Below, piece by piece: positions 1-8,707 of a stretch of 64,000 bases of DNA. This DNA is from Microbacterium sp. MAH-37 (lineage in GTDB: Bacteria > Actinomycetota > Actinomycetes > Actinomycetales > Microbacteriaceae), in the NCBI RefSeq assembly GCF_009758255.1, contig NZ_WSEN01000002.1, positions 186,606-250,605 on the forward strand, given 5' to 3'. The position numbers were made by a program, and so were the translations under genes. The notes under the pieces were generated by a model. The model was not told the origin of the DNA. It searched no databases and worked only from the letters and a program-made list of their open reading frames with translations. Numbering within the stretch: the stretch's first letter is position 1; every line of letters starts with the position of its first letter.

Positions 1-1
1 G

Positions 2-163
2 CGCGCCGGCGTCTCCACCAAGCACGCCCTCGCCCTCACCAACCGGGGCGGCGCCACTGCCGCCGAGGTGTCGGAGCTGGCCCGGTTCATCCAGAGTCGT
101 GTGCACGCCGAGTTCGGCCTGCTGCTGCAGCCAGAGCCGGTGCTCATCCAGGTCGAGCTCTGA
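2..163 (+). CDS. murB: UDP-N-acetylenolpyruvoylglucosamine reductase, C-terminal fragment
   Basis: Only the last 53 residues of this gene lie in the window; the frame is open from base 2 to a TGA at 161-163. MurB is a cytoplasmic FAD enzyme that uses NADPH to reduce UDP-GlcNAc-enolpyruvate to UDP-MurNAc in peptidoglycan precursor synthesis. The visible piece carries the conserved C-terminal segment [18 protein letters not shown] followed by a helix and a strand with the usual PE pair ([11 protein letters not shown]), as expected at the end of MurB. The next gene starts 20 bases downstream on the same strand but appears to have its own promoter. Confidence 0.93.
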   Translation, partial: RAGVSTKHALALTNRGGATAAEVSELARFIQSRVHAEFGLLLQPEPVLIQVEL

Positions 164-171
164 GCTCGTTC

Positions 172-177
172 TAAGCT
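172..177 (+). promoter_or_regulatory. -10 element for a leaderless AEC transporter gene
   Basis: TAAGCT fits the actinobacterial TANNNT -10 consensus and lies six bases before the GTG start at 184, so transcription would begin at or next to the start codon. No clear -35 box is visible. Confidence 0.45.
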
Positions 178-183
178 CGAGGG

Positions 184-1104
184 GTGCTCGACACTCTCAC
201 CGGATTCGCCGTCGTCGGGCTGGCGATCGCCGTCGGGTACGTCATCGGCCGCATCGACCTGCTCGGCGCGCACGCGCGCGAGGTGCTGAGCCGGCTGACG
301 TTCTTCGTGCTGTCGCCGTTCCTGCTGTTCACCGTGCTGGCCCAGGCGGATGCCCGGGTGCTGTTCTCGTCGCTGCTGCCGGTGTCGGCTGTGGCAGCCG
401 TCGTCGTGATCGGGCTGTACGTGCTCGTGGCGAAGCTGGTCTGGCGGCGGTCCGCGGGCGAGACGGTCATCGGCGCGCTGTCGGCAGGCCAGGTGAACTC
501 GAACAACATCGGCATCCCGCTCTCGCTCTACCTGCTCGGCAGCGCGGCCTACCCGGCGCCGGTGATCCTCATGCAGCTGCTGGTCTTCACGCCCATCTCG
601 CTGACGATCCTCGACACGGTGACCGGCGGGCGCACATCGTTCGGGCGCACGGTGCTGCGCACCGCGACCAACCCGATCATCCTCGGATCGGCACTCGGCA
701 CCCTGGTCTCGGTGCTGGGGATCGAGCTGCCGCCGATCGTCATCGATCCGGTCACCCTGCTCGCGAACGCCTGCGTGCCGGTGCTTCTGATCAGCTACGG
801 CATCTCGCTGCACGGACAGCGGGTGCTCGGCGCAGCAGGGCGCCGGCGCGACGTGCTGCTGGCGAGCACGCTGAAGCTGCTCGTCATGCCGGTGATCGCC
901 TGGCTGGTCGCGCAGTTCGTGTTCGGACTCTCGGCGCACGAGGTGCTCATCGTCGTGGTGCTGGCGGCGCTGCCCACCGCGCAGAACGTCTTCAACTACT
1001 CGCAGCGGTACGACGTCGGCGAGGCCATCGCCAGGGACACCGTGTTCATCACCACCGTCGGATGTATCCCCGTGCTGCTCGCCGCCACCGTGCTGCTCGG
1101 CTGA
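184..1104 (+). CDS. AEC family transporter (auxin efflux carrier-like permease)
   Basis: This 306-residue membrane protein belongs to the AEC family (bacterial malonate, malate and uncharacterised carboxylate or amino acid carriers). About ten hydrophobic segments are arranged as two halves of roughly 150 residues. The first half ends with the family's AGQVNSNNIGIPLS segment (residues about 98-111), where the N-N-x-G-x-P pattern is characteristic. The second half contains LPTAQNVFNYSQRY (about 263-276), the corresponding repeat. The start is a GTG with a -10 element just upstream and no usable ribosome binding site, so the mRNA is probably leaderless. The substrate cannot be read from sequence. 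It is an isolated gene between murB and a small VOC gene. Confidence 0.85.
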   Translation: MLDTLTGFAVVGLAIAVGYVIGRIDLLGAHAREVLSRLTFFVLSPFLLFTVLAQADARVLFSSLLPVSAVAAVVVIGLYVLVAKLVWRRSAGETVIGALSAGQVNSNNIGIPLSLYLLGSAAYPAPVILMQLLVFTPISLTILDTVTGGRTSFGRTVLRTATNPIILGSALGTLVSVLGIELPPIVIDPVTLLANACVPVLLISYGISLHGQRVLGAAGRRRDVLLASTLKLLVMPVIAWLVAQFVFGLSAHEVLIVVVLAALPTAQNVFNYSQRYDVGEAIARDTVFITTVGCIPVLLAATVLLG

Positions 1105-1114
1105 CGTCAGGGCG

Positions 1115-1120
1115 TACGCT
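1115..1120 (+). promoter_or_regulatory. -10 element for a leaderless VOC gene
   Basis: TACGCT (TANNNT) ends seven bases before the ATG at 1128. No Shine-Dalgarno sequence lies between them, consistent with leaderless transcription. Confidence 0.5.
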
Positions 1121-1127
1121 CGCAGAC

Positions 1128-1532
1128 ATGAGCGGACTCGTGCCCTACCTCCTGTTCCCCGGAACCGCAGCCGAGGCGCTGCCGTTCTACCAGTCGGTGT
1201 TCGGCGGTGAGGTCGCGCTGTTCACCTACGAGCAGTTCGAGCGCACCGACGGCCCCGGCGATCAGATCGCGCACGGCATGCTCACGGGCGGTCCGGTCGA
1301 GATCTCCGGTGCGGATGCTGGAGCAGACGACGACGCCGTGCACATGAACGGCATGTTCTTCTCGCTGCTCGGCACCGCTGACCCGGAGACCCTGACGCGC
1401 TGGTTCGCGCAGCTGGGGGAGGGCGGTCGCGTGATCGATCCTCTGCAGCAGCGCCCCTGGGGCGACCACGACGGCACGCTCGTCGACCGCTACGGCGTGC
1501 GCTGGCTGATCGGCTTTCACCCGGAGGGCTGA
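1128..1532 (+). CDS. VOC superfamily protein, PhnB-like
   Basis: The product has 134 residues and one vicinal-oxygen-chelate fold of two beta-alpha-beta-beta-beta units. It begins with the PhnB-type opening PYLLFPGTAAEALPFYQSVF and ends with the typical closing strand YGVRWLIGF. The central part ('HGMLTGGPVEISGAD', 'GMFFSLLG') matches the 3-demethylubiquinone-methyltransferase-like PhnB group, whose members bind metals or small substrates but mostly have no known reaction. A longer reading is possible from base 99, but it overlaps the AEC gene completely. The ATG at 1128 is chosen because the family motif starts there and a -10 element precedes it. Confidence 0.82.
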   Translation: MSGLVPYLLFPGTAAEALPFYQSVFGGEVALFTYEQFERTDGPGDQIAHGMLTGGPVEISGADAGADDDAVHMNGMFFSLLGTADPETLTRWFAQLGEGGRVIDPLQQRPWGDHDGTLVDRYGVRWLIGFHPEG

Positions 1533-1555
1533 GCGCTCGAGCAAGGGGCGCTCAG
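1529..1555. terminator. Possible bidirectional terminator between convergent genes
   Basis: CTGAGCGC (1529-1536) pairs with GCGCTCAG (1548-1555) around an 11-base loop, between the convergent VOC and GH36 genes. There is no T-run, so this is a weak call. Confidence 0.4.
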
Positions 1556-1565
1556 CTCACGGAGG

Positions 1566-3254
1566 TCAGGCCAGCTCGAGCACGCTCCATGGGACCATGT
1601 CGATCAGTCCGTCGGACGTCAGGCCGAAGCGCGCGCCGTCACCCGAGGCGACCCGGTACGGCAGAGCGCTCCCCGCGGTGCCGTTGATCACGACAAGGCG
1701 GTCGACGCCGTCGAGGTCGAGGTCGAGCATCCGCTCCTGGTACGCAGCAACCACCAGGGTGCCGGCCAGGCGGGAGGCGACCACCGGGTAGCCTTCGCCG
1801 GGCAGACCCGCTGAGATCTCGCCGCGGATCAGCACGTCGCGCAGCCTGTGCCAGATCTGCAGCAGATCGCGCACGCGCTCGACCTGCTCGGTCGGGAGCG
1901 CGGCCATCGGCATCGAAAGCTGCGGCACCGAGAAGAACGCGTTCAGCAGCTGCCTGGCGGGGGCGTCGACGCCGGCGCGCGGGTCCCACATGATCGGGTC
2001 CGCGTGCACCACCTGATCCGTGGCGAACAGGCGCAGATCGACCGTGCGCCGGCGGTTCTGATCGGCATCGGCGGGGCAGTCCGTCGCTCGGATGACGTCG
2101 GCATACCCCGCGATCGCGGGCGAGACGTAGGGCTGGCGGTACTCGATCAGCGAACCGGGGCGGGCCAGCTCGGCAGCATCCGAGATGTCGGAGAGCAGCA
2201 CCCGCATCGCCTCGCCGACGTCGTCGATGTCGCCAGGCGACGGCGTGCCGGCGTAGACCATCGCGTTGTTCAGGAAGTCGACCTTGAGGCCGTCCAGTGC
2301 ATAGTCCGACATCAGCCTGGCGCATGCGCCGGCGAGATGACGTCGCACCTCGGGGATTCGCGGGTCGAGCACGTGCGCGCGCAGGCCGCCGGAGTAGTGC
2401 GGCGCGTACCCGGCCAGCTCGGCGAACGCGTCGCTCTGCGGCCCCAGCAGCAGCGGCGCCACCCAGAGCACCACGCCCATGCCGGCGTCGTGCAGCTCGT
2501 CGACGGTGTCGCGGAAGTCCGGGAACTTGGCCTCGTCGGGCACCCAGTCTCCGCAGCCCGCATACCAGCGGCCGTCGCCGAGTCGCTGCCAGCCGTCGTC
2601 GATGAAGATCGACCTGCATCCGATCTCGTGCGACCGCAGGGCCTCGTCGCGCACGATGTCGGCCGAGATCCGCTGCGAGTACGAGTACCACGTCGAGTAC
2701 ACCGGTTCGAGGGAGTACGGCGACACCGTGTGCACGGGCCGTCCGTCATGCAGCCGGCGTGACAGCGCCCGCACCGCGTCGGCGTAAGCCGCCTGCTCGG
2801 CGACGAAGAGCAGGGTGATGACGCCGTCGTCGTCCGCGAGTGCGGGCTCGACGGCGATGCGGACGACGAACGACTTCGATTCCTCCGAGACGCCGTACTC
2901 GATGCGGCCGGTGGGCACCAGGCTGTCCAGCGCGAAGCCGAGCTGAGCGGAGCCGTCGACATCGCACAGCACCAGCAGCGGCACCGAGCGCACCGCCCCG
3001 AAGGACTCGGAGCCGGCCCAGTCCGCGGGAAGCCCGCGGATCGAATCCGCCCCGGCGTGCCAGACACCGGAGGCGTTGCCGAGGGGACCCTCCAGCATGA
3101 TCTGCCCCGGTTCCTCCGCGCTCAGGCGGATCTCCGTCAGGTCGCCGACCTGATCGGCGGAGAGGATGCGGCATCCGCCGCCGGTGCCGAGCGAGAATCC
3201 GCGCGTGAGCGGCGTCCACTGGACGCTGTCGAGGTCGTTGTCTTCGAGGAGCAC
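1566..3254 (-). CDS. GH36-type alpha-galactosidase (glycoside hydrolase clan D)
   Basis: This 562-residue protein has an N-terminal beta-sandwich (about 1-170) and a (beta/alpha)8 barrel. The barrel includes FIDDGWQRLGDGRWY (about 217-231) and the strand DGLKVDFLNN, where Asp326 is the predicted nucleophile; Asp392 in the RATD segment is the likely acid/base. These features fit GH36 enzymes that remove alpha-galactosyl residues from raffinose-type sugars or galactosides. No signal peptide is visible, so it probably acts in the cytoplasm on imported sugar. It is the last gene of a minus-strand operon of binding protein and two permeases, 34 bases after the second permease. At 562 residues it is shorter than the 700-residue GH36 of the divergent operon and is not a copy of it; the substrate may therefore differ. 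Confidence 0.8.
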   Translation of the reverse strand: MLLEDNDLDSVQWTPLTRGFSLGTGGGCRILSADQVGDLTEIRLSAEEPGQIMLEGPLGNASGVWHAGADSIRGLPADWAGSESFGAVRSVPLLVLCDVDGSAQLGFALDSLVPTGRIEYGVSEESKSFVVRIAVEPALADDDGVITLLFVAEQAAYADAVRALSRRLHDGRPVHTVSPYSLEPVYSTWYSYSQRISADIVRDEALRSHEIGCRSIFIDDGWQRLGDGRWYAGCGDWVPDEAKFPDFRDTVDELHDAGMGVVLWVAPLLLGPQSDAFAELAGYAPHYSGGLRAHVLDPRIPEVRRHLAGACARLMSDYALDGLKVDFLNNAMVYAGTPSPGDIDDVGEAMRVLLSDISDAAELARPGSLIEYRQPYVSPAIAGYADVIRATDCPADADQNRRRTVDLRLFATDQVVHADPIMWDPRAGVDAPARQLLNAFFSVPQLSMPMAALPTEQVERVRDLLQIWHRLRDVLIRGEISAGLPGEGYPVVASRLAGTLVVAAYQERMLDLDLDGVDRLVVINGTAGSALPYRVASGDGARFGLTSDGLIDMVPWSVLELA

Positions 3255-3288
3255 AGATGGTCCTTTGCGTTGGGAGATCGGGTCAGCG

Positions 3289-4131
3289 TCACTGCTTGAC
3301 GGCGCCGGCGAGGATGCCGGCGACGAACTGGCGCTGGAGGAACAGGAACAGGATGAGGATCGGCAGCATCGAGAGCATGGTGCCCGTCAGCAGCTGGCCG
3401 TAGTCGGTGTTGCTGACACCCTGCAGGGTGGCCAGCGCGACCGGGATCGTGTAGGCGTCCGGCGTGCGCAGCACGACCAGCGGGAACACGAAGGCGTTCC
3501 ACATGCCGAGGAACAGGAAGATCGACAGTGCCGCGAGAGCCGGACGGACGGTGGGGATCACGATCTGGAACAGCAGCCGGAACTCCCCGGCGCCGTCGAC
3601 GCGGGCCGCCTGGATGAGCTCGTCGGGGATGGAGCTCATCGCCTGCCGCATGAGGAACACGCCGAACGGCAATGCGAGGCTCGGCAGGATGAGCGCCTGA
3701 TAGGTGTCGAGCCAGCCGAGCCACACCATGATCTGGAACAGCGGGACCAGCGTCACCTGAGAGGGCAGCGCGAGAGTCACCAGCAGGATGCCGAACATCA
3801 CGTTCTTGCCGCGGAACTCGAACTTCGCGAACGCATAACCGGCCGCAGTGCAGACGATGAGCCCGAGCACCGTGTAGATGCTGGCGACGAGCACCGAGTT
3901 CAGCACGGAGCGGCCGAACATCGTCTCGTTGAACAGACTCGTGACGTTGCTCCAGAACGCGTCGCCCGGCACGAAGTTCGGCGGGGTCGAGAAGACCTTG
4001 TTCGACGGGTAGGTGCTGGCGATGATCAGCCAGTAGAACGGCAGCGCCATGAGCACGGCACCTGCGGCGATGGCGGTGGTCAGCACCAGGGAGCGGCCCG
4101 TGCGGCGGGGGCCGGCCTGAAGGGTGGTCAT
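3289..4131 (-). CDS. Carbohydrate ABC transporter permease, MalG type
   Basis: This 280-residue inner-membrane protein has six predicted transmembrane segments and the CUT1 MalG-type layout: TM1 at about 14-36, a periplasmic stretch with the family's STYPSNKVFSTPPNFVPGD, and the cytoplasmic EAA loop with IQAARVDGAGEFRLLFQIVIP (about 186-206), which contacts the ATPase. The C-terminus (FVAGILAGAVKQ) is also typical. Its ATG at 4131-4129 overlaps the TGA of the preceding permease as TGATG, so the two subunits are probably translationally coupled. No ATP-binding subunit is encoded nearby. Confidence 0.93.
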   Translation of the reverse strand: MTTLQAGPRRTGRSLVLTTAIAAGAVLMALPFYWLIIASTYPSNKVFSTPPNFVPGDAFWSNVTSLFNETMFGRSVLNSVLVASIYTVLGLIVCTAAGYAFAKFEFRGKNVMFGILLVTLALPSQVTLVPLFQIMVWLGWLDTYQALILPSLALPFGVFLMRQAMSSIPDELIQAARVDGAGEFRLLFQIVIPTVRPALAALSIFLFLGMWNAFVFPLVVLRTPDAYTIPVALATLQGVSNTDYGQLLTGTMLSMLPILILFLFLQRQFVAGILAGAVKQ

Positions 4132-5063
4132 CACTTCTCCCGGAAGAGTCGGAACTGGATCAGCGAGATGACGCCGATGATGAGCGTGAGGACGTACCCG
4201 ATCGCGGAGGCGTACCCGAAGTCGAAGTACTGGAATCCGTTCTGATAGAGGTACATGCCCACGGTGAGGGTGGAGTTCAGCGGTCCGCCGTTGGTGATCA
4301 CGAACGGTTCGTCGAAGAGCTGCAGCGTGCCGATCGTGGACAGGATCACCGTGAGGATGATCGCCGGGCGCAGACCCGGGATCGTGACGTGCCAGAACTG
4401 CTTGCGGCCGTTCGCACCGTCGACCGAGGCGGCCTCGTAGAGCTCGGTGGGGATGGCCTGCAGCTGGGCGAGGTAGATGATGGCGCTCTGGCCGGTGTAG
4501 TGCCAGGTCATCGCGATGACGATCGAGATCTTCGCCCAGAACGGGTCGGTGAGCCACGGCACAGGGCCGATGCCCACGTAGCCGAGCAGCTGATTGACGA
4601 AGCCGTCCTCCGAGTTGAACAGAGCGCTGAACAGGATGCCGTAGGCGACCAGACCCATCACGATGGGCACGAAGTAGAGCGTGCGCCACAGTGCGCGGAA
4701 CTTCAGCAGCACCGAGTTGAACGCGACGGCGAGCAGGATCGCCAGGACCAGCATGATCGGCACCTGCACGATCAGCATGACGAAGGTGTTCCACAGCGCC
4801 TGATAGAACAGCGGGTCCTGGAACAGGCGGGTGTAGTTGGCGAGGCCGGCGAATGCGGTCTCGCCGTCGACGTTGGTGGTGAAGCTCTGCCAGAGGGCGC
4901 TCAGGTAGGGGAAGACCGTGAACGCCGCGAACAGCGCGATGGTCGGCAGCAGCAGCACGTAGGGCGTGTAGACGGGGTAGCCGACGCTGCGGCGACGGCG
5001 CTGCTGCTTCGGCGGCAGCACGGGGACGAGGGCCTTCGTCTCGGGGGATGCAGTGAGTGTCAC
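4131..5063 (-). CDS. Carbohydrate ABC transporter permease, MalF type
   Basis: The 310-residue product is the MalF-like partner of the downstream MalG-like permease. It has a charged N-terminus (QQRRRRS), a first membrane segment at about 33-55, six membrane segments in all, and the EAA loop YEAASVDGANGRKQFWHVTIP (about residues 213-233; read as two halves, YEAASVDGANG and RKQFWHVTIP). The segment TLQLFDEPFVITNGGP is characteristic of CUT1 sugar permeases. It lies 55 bases after the binding-protein gene, and a strong stem-loop occupies that gap. Together the pair should import a galactoside or related oligosaccharide, judged by the surrounding GH36 genes. Confidence 0.93.
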   Translation of the reverse strand: MTLTASPETKALVPVLPPKQQRRRRSVGYPVYTPYVLLLPTIALFAAFTVFPYLSALWQSFTTNVDGETAFAGLANYTRLFQDPLFYQALWNTFVMLIVQVPIMLVLAILLAVAFNSVLLKFRALWRTLYFVPIVMGLVAYGILFSALFNSEDGFVNQLLGYVGIGPVPWLTDPFWAKISIVIAMTWHYTGQSAIIYLAQLQAIPTELYEAASVDGANGRKQFWHVTIPGLRPAIILTVILSTIGTLQLFDEPFVITNGGPLNSTLTVGMYLYQNGFQYFDFGYASAIGYVLTLIIGVISLIQFRLFREK

Positions 5064-5072
5064 GATGTGATC

Positions 5073-5105
5073 GCGGGTCCCGGCGGCGCAACCGCCGGGA
5101 CCCGC
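5073..5105 (-). promoter_or_regulatory. Stem-loop between binding-protein and permease genes
   Basis: A perfect 14-bp stem (GCGGGTCCCGGCGG at 5073-5086 with its complement at 5092-5105) closes a five-base loop. It sits inside the operon, just after the binding-protein stop codon, where such structures usually protect upstream mRNA or partly terminate transcription so that binding protein is made in excess. Confidence 0.7.
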
Positions 5106-5118
5106 ATCCTTTCTCGGC

Positions 5119-6465
5119 TCAGTCGTCCGCGATCTTGCGGCCGGTCTGCTGGGCGACGAGCTTCGCGGCGTCGTCCAGCACCTTCTGCGGATCGGCGTCC
5201 TCGGTCAGCACCTTGGTCTGCGCGTCGCTGTACGCCTTCAGGGCGCGGGCGTAGTCGCTGGTGTAGTTGACCACCGGGGTCTTCTCGGCGAGCTGCGCGA
5301 TGAAGATGTCGTTCACGCGCTGACCGCCGTAGAACTCGACCGGCTGCGAGAACTCCTTGGTCGTGATGAAGGGCTTGTAACCCGGGAACATGCCGCCGGC
5401 CTTGTAGACCTCCTCGGCGCCCTCCGTGGTGGCCATCGCGTACTTGGCGAATGCGACAGCGGTCGCCTTGTTCTTGCTGGTGGTGGGCACCGAGAGGTAG
5501 GTGCCGCCGTCGATCGCGGCGGTCAGGCCGCCGGGCTCGACGGACGGGGGCTTGCGCACGCCCCACTTGCCGGCCATCTCGGGAGCGTCGATCGCCATCT
5601 CACCGGCCATCCAGCCACCGCTCGAGAATGCCGAGACGGGCTTCTCGCCCTTCATCTGCGCGACCATGGCGTCCCAGCCGCCGGAGTCCTGCACGATGAG
5701 GCCCATGTCCTTGGCCTTCTTGATCAGCTCGAGGGACTTCAGCCCCTCCGGACCGTTCATCGTGATCTCGCCCTTCTCGTTGAAGTAGAACGAGCCCTGC
5801 AGGTTGGTCAGCAGCTGCCAGAGGCCGCCGGACGGCCCCTTCGAGGCGGACATGTCCATGCGGAACAGCGGGGCTCCGGTCTTGTCCTGCACGATCTTGG
5901 CGGCGTCGAACAGCTGGTCCCAGGTCTCGACCGAGTCGATGTCGACGCCGGCCTCCTGGAACAGATCGGTGCGGTAGAAGAATCCGGTGGCGTTCACCTC
6001 GTAGGGCAGACCGTAGACCTGCCCCTTCTCACCGCTGCCGCTCTTCCACGCGCCGGCGGGGAAGTCTGCCGCGAGCTCTTCGCCGTCATAGTCGCGGAAG
6101 TCGACGAGTTTGCCGGGGAACTTCTCGACGTAGTTGCCCATGTAGTCGATGCCGATGTTGAGCACGTCGGCGAGACCGGCGCCGCCTGCGGCCATGCCGG
6201 TGGTGATCTTGCTCCAGATCGCAGGGTTGCCGACGTCGAGCACCTCGACCTCGACACCGGGGTGCAGCTTCTTGAAGCCGGGGATCGCGGCGCGCAGGCC
6301 CTTGGCGGGTGCGGTCCACGACCAGACGGTGATCTTGCCCTCGATCTTCTCGCTGCCGGCCGAACCGCCGTCGGACGCCGGTGAGCAGGAGGTGAGGGCG
6401 AGCGCCGCGGCGGCTGCCGCGGCGATCAATGCGGTGGTGCGGCCGAGCCGCGAGGGGAGCTTCAT
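5119..6465 (-). CDS. Sugar ABC transporter substrate-binding lipoprotein
   Basis: This 448-residue protein starts with a lipoprotein signal (MKLPSRLGRTT, a hydrophobic run, then the lipobox LTSC with Cys27). The mature part has the CUT1 binding-protein layout: ITVWSWTAPAKGL at the first strand, FKKLHPGVEVEVLDVG, and a central VYGLPYEVNATGFFYRTDLF segment typical of family 1 extracellular solute-binding proteins. It should hold the imported sugar at the outer face of the membrane. It is the first gene of the minus-strand operon and diverges from the large GH36 gene across a 118-base control region with two operator-like sites. The ribosome binding site GAAAGGA precedes the ATG. Confidence 0.93.
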   Translation of the reverse strand: MKLPSRLGRTTALIAAAAAAALALTSCSPASDGGSAGSEKIEGKITVWSWTAPAKGLRAAIPGFKKLHPGVEVEVLDVGNPAIWSKITTGMAAGGAGLADVLNIGIDYMGNYVEKFPGKLVDFRDYDGEELAADFPAGAWKSGSGEKGQVYGLPYEVNATGFFYRTDLFQEAGVDIDSVETWDQLFDAAKIVQDKTGAPLFRMDMSASKGPSGGLWQLLTNLQGSFYFNEKGEITMNGPEGLKSLELIKKAKDMGLIVQDSGGWDAMVAQMKGEKPVSAFSSGGWMAGEMAIDAPEMAGKWGVRKPPSVEPGGLTAAIDGGTYLSVPTTSKNKATAVAFAKYAMATTEGAEEVYKAGGMFPGYKPFITTKEFSQPVEFYGGQRVNDIFIAQLAEKTPVVNYTSDYARALKAYSDAQTKVLTEDADPQKVLDDAAKLVAQQTGRKIADD

Positions 6466-6532
6466 CGTTGAGGGTCCTTTCGGGTGCTACGTCACATAGC
6501 AGCGGGTGGTGAACGCCATGCTAACAACACAT

Positions 6533-6569
6533 TCTGCAGATATGCAATGATGGCTTGCAAGATTGCAGA
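6533..6569. promoter_or_regulatory. Paired operator sites TGCA-N4-TGCA
   Basis: In the divergent control region, TGCAGATATGCA (6535-6546) and TGCAAGATTGCA (6556-6567) lie 21 bp apart centre to centre, that is two helical turns. The two also form a larger inverted repeat, TCTGCA-N4-TGCAA at 6533-6547 against 6555-6569, with 11 of 15 positions paired. This is a good candidate for the binding site of the LacI regulator encoded at 10095-11147. Confidence 0.6.
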
Positions 6570-6583
6570 CTGGAAAAGAGCAC

Positions 6584-8707
6584 ATGGACACCGATGTCTT
6601 TCACCTGACCGCCGACGACGTCAGCGTCGTGATCACCGCGGATGCCGGGGCGATGCCCGCGATCGCGTACTGGGGCCGCGGCCTCGGCGAGCTCTCGCCG
6701 CAGGCGCTGGACGACATCGCAACGGGCACTCACCGTCAGCGCGCGGTCAGCGAGCCGGACATCCCGCTGCCGATCGGCGTTCTACCGGAGGCGGGGCAGG
6801 GCTGGTACGGTCCCACGGGTCTCGCGGGCCACCGTGCCGGGCGGCATCCGTTCCCCGCCTTCCTGCGCACCGGCGTCCGGGAGGAGGAGGGCGCGGTCGT
6901 CGCGCACGGTGTCGACGACGCCGCAGGAGTCTCCCTGGAGCTGCAGCTGGAACTGCTCCCGAGCGGTGTGCTGCGCACGCGCGCCACCGTGACGAACGAC
7001 GGCGACGGCGCGTATTCTCTGGAGGGCATGGACCTGGCTGTGCCCGTCCCCGCGCGCGCGACCGAGCTGTTCGATTTCAGTGGGCGGCACAACGGCGAGC
7101 GCCGCCCGCAGCGGCACGCCCTGGTCGACGGCACGCATCTGCGCGAGAACCGCCGAGGACGCACCGGCCCCGACGCCGTGACACTGCTCGCCGCCGGCAT
7201 CCCCGGCTTCGGATTCGACACCGGTGAGGTGTGGGCTGCGCACCTGGCCTGGTCGGGTGACCAGCGGCTGTGGGCGCATCGCACCAACGGCGGGCGCTCG
7301 TTCCTCGGCGGCGGCGAGGTGCTCGAACCCGGTGAACTCGACCTCGCCCCGGGCTCGCAGTACACGTCGCCCTGGCTGTACCTCACCTGGGGCGAGGGGC
7401 TGGATGCGGCATCCGCTCGCCTGCACCGGATGCTGCGGGCGCGGCCCTCACACCCGCCGGTCGGCCGCCCGATCACCCTGAACACCTGGGAGGCGGTGTA
7501 CTTCGACCACTCGCTGCCACCGCTGCTGGAGCTGGCCGACCAGGCCGCCGAGGTCGGCATCGAGCGCTTCGTGCTGGACGACGGCTGGTTCCGGGGCCGA
7601 CGACATGACCGCGCAGGGCTCGGGGACTGGTACGAGGACGAGGATGTGTGGCCGCAAGGGCTCGGCCCGCTCGTCGACCACGTGCGCGAGCGAGGCATGC
7701 AGTTCGGGCTGTGGTTCGAACCCGAGATGGTCAACCCCGACTCGGACCTCGCCCGGCGGCATCCGGACTGGCTCCTCTCACCCGAGGAGCGCGACGCCCC
7801 GCTCGCGCGCCAGCAGCAGGTGCTGAACATCGGCCACCCCGGCGCGTACGCCTACATCGCGGGGCGGCTCATCGACGTGATCACCAGGTATCGGGTGGAC
7901 TACGTGAAGTGGGACCACAACCGCGACCTCACAGAACCGGTCGATCGCAGTACAGGCCGCGCCGGCGTGCACCGGCAGACCGCCGCCGTGTACCGCTTGC
8001 TGCACGAGGTACGGGAGGCGTGCCCGTGGCTGGAGATCGAATCGTGCTCGGCCGGCGGCGGGCGCATCGACCTCGGCATCGTGGAGTACGTCGACCGGTT
8101 CTGGACCAGCGATTCGAACGACCCGCTGGAACGGCAGCGCATCCAGCGCGGTACGACCCTGCTGATGCCGCCGGAGCTGCTCGGCTCGCACGTGGGCGCC
8201 CAGTTCGCGCACACCACCGGCCGCGCCGCGAGCATGACCTACCGCGCGGTGACCGCGCTGGTCGCCAGTTTCGGCGTGGAGTGGGATCTCCGCGAGGCCA
8301 CGCCCGCCGAGCGCACCGAGCTCGCCGGCTGGATCGCCATCGCCAAGCGGCTGCGGCCCCTCACCGAACGCGGCGAGCTGCATCGGCTCGACACCGAGGC
8401 CGCGCTGGTCGCGCAGGCGGTCGTCGCCGAGGACCGCGCGCACGCGCTGGTCACGATCGCCGCGATCGACTCGGTCGCGCACAGCCCCGGCGGCGCGCTG
8501 CGGGTGGCCGGTGTCGACCCCGACCGCCGCTACCGCGTGCAGCGGCTGACCGTCGAGGGAGCGGACGACCCCACGATCCGGCGCGGACAGCCGGCGTGGT
8601 GGCTCGAGCAGACGGAGGTCGCGGGCGTCGTGCTCGGGCAGGTCGGTCTGCCGCTGCCGACCCTGCGTCCGCAGGAAGCGGGAGCGATCGAGCTGATCGC
8701 CGTATGA
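6584..8707 (+). CDS. Alpha-galactosidase, GH36
   Basis: This 707-residue enzyme is a full-length GH36 alpha-galactosidase of the AgaA/RafA group. It has an N-terminal beta-supersandwich (about 1-310), a (beta/alpha)8 barrel opening with FVLDDGWFRGRRHDRAGLGD, and a C-terminal beta domain. Asp444 in VKWDHNRDL is the nucleophile and Asp510 in FWTSDSND the acid/base. LGLWFEPEM-like segment 'FGLWFEPEMVNPDSDL' and 'ESCSAGGGRIDLGI' complete the family signature. It hydrolyses terminal alpha-1,6-galactose, for example from melibiose or raffinose. No signal peptide is seen. The ATG at 6584 is preferred over an upstream TTG at 6563 because GGAAAAGAG precedes it at good spacing. The next gene overlaps its stop by four bases (ATGA). 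Confidence 0.93.
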   Translation: MDTDVFHLTADDVSVVITADAGAMPAIAYWGRGLGELSPQALDDIATGTHRQRAVSEPDIPLPIGVLPEAGQGWYGPTGLAGHRAGRHPFPAFLRTGVREEEGAVVAHGVDDAAGVSLELQLELLPSGVLRTRATVTNDGDGAYSLEGMDLAVPVPARATELFDFSGRHNGERRPQRHALVDGTHLRENRRGRTGPDAVTLLAAGIPGFGFDTGEVWAAHLAWSGDQRLWAHRTNGGRSFLGGGEVLEPGELDLAPGSQYTSPWLYLTWGEGLDAASARLHRMLRARPSHPPVGRPITLNTWEAVYFDHSLPPLLELADQAAEVGIERFVLDDGWFRGRRHDRAGLGDWYEDEDVWPQGLGPLVDHVRERGMQFGLWFEPEMVNPDSDLARRHPDWLLSPEERDAPLARQQQVLNIGHPGAYAYIAGRLIDVITRYRVDYVKWDHNRDLTEPVDRSTGRAGVHRQTAAVYRLLHEVREACPWLEIESCSAGGGRIDLGIVEYVDRFWTSDSNDPLERQRIQRGTTLLMPPELLGSHVGAQFAHTTGRAASMTYRAVTALVASFGVEWDLREATPAERTELAGWIAIAKRLRPLTERGELHRLDTEAALVAQAVVAEDRAHALVTIAAIDSVAHSPGGALRVAGVDPDRRYRVQRLTVEGADDPTIRRGQPAWWLEQTEVAGVVLGQVGLPLPTLRPQEAGAIELIAV

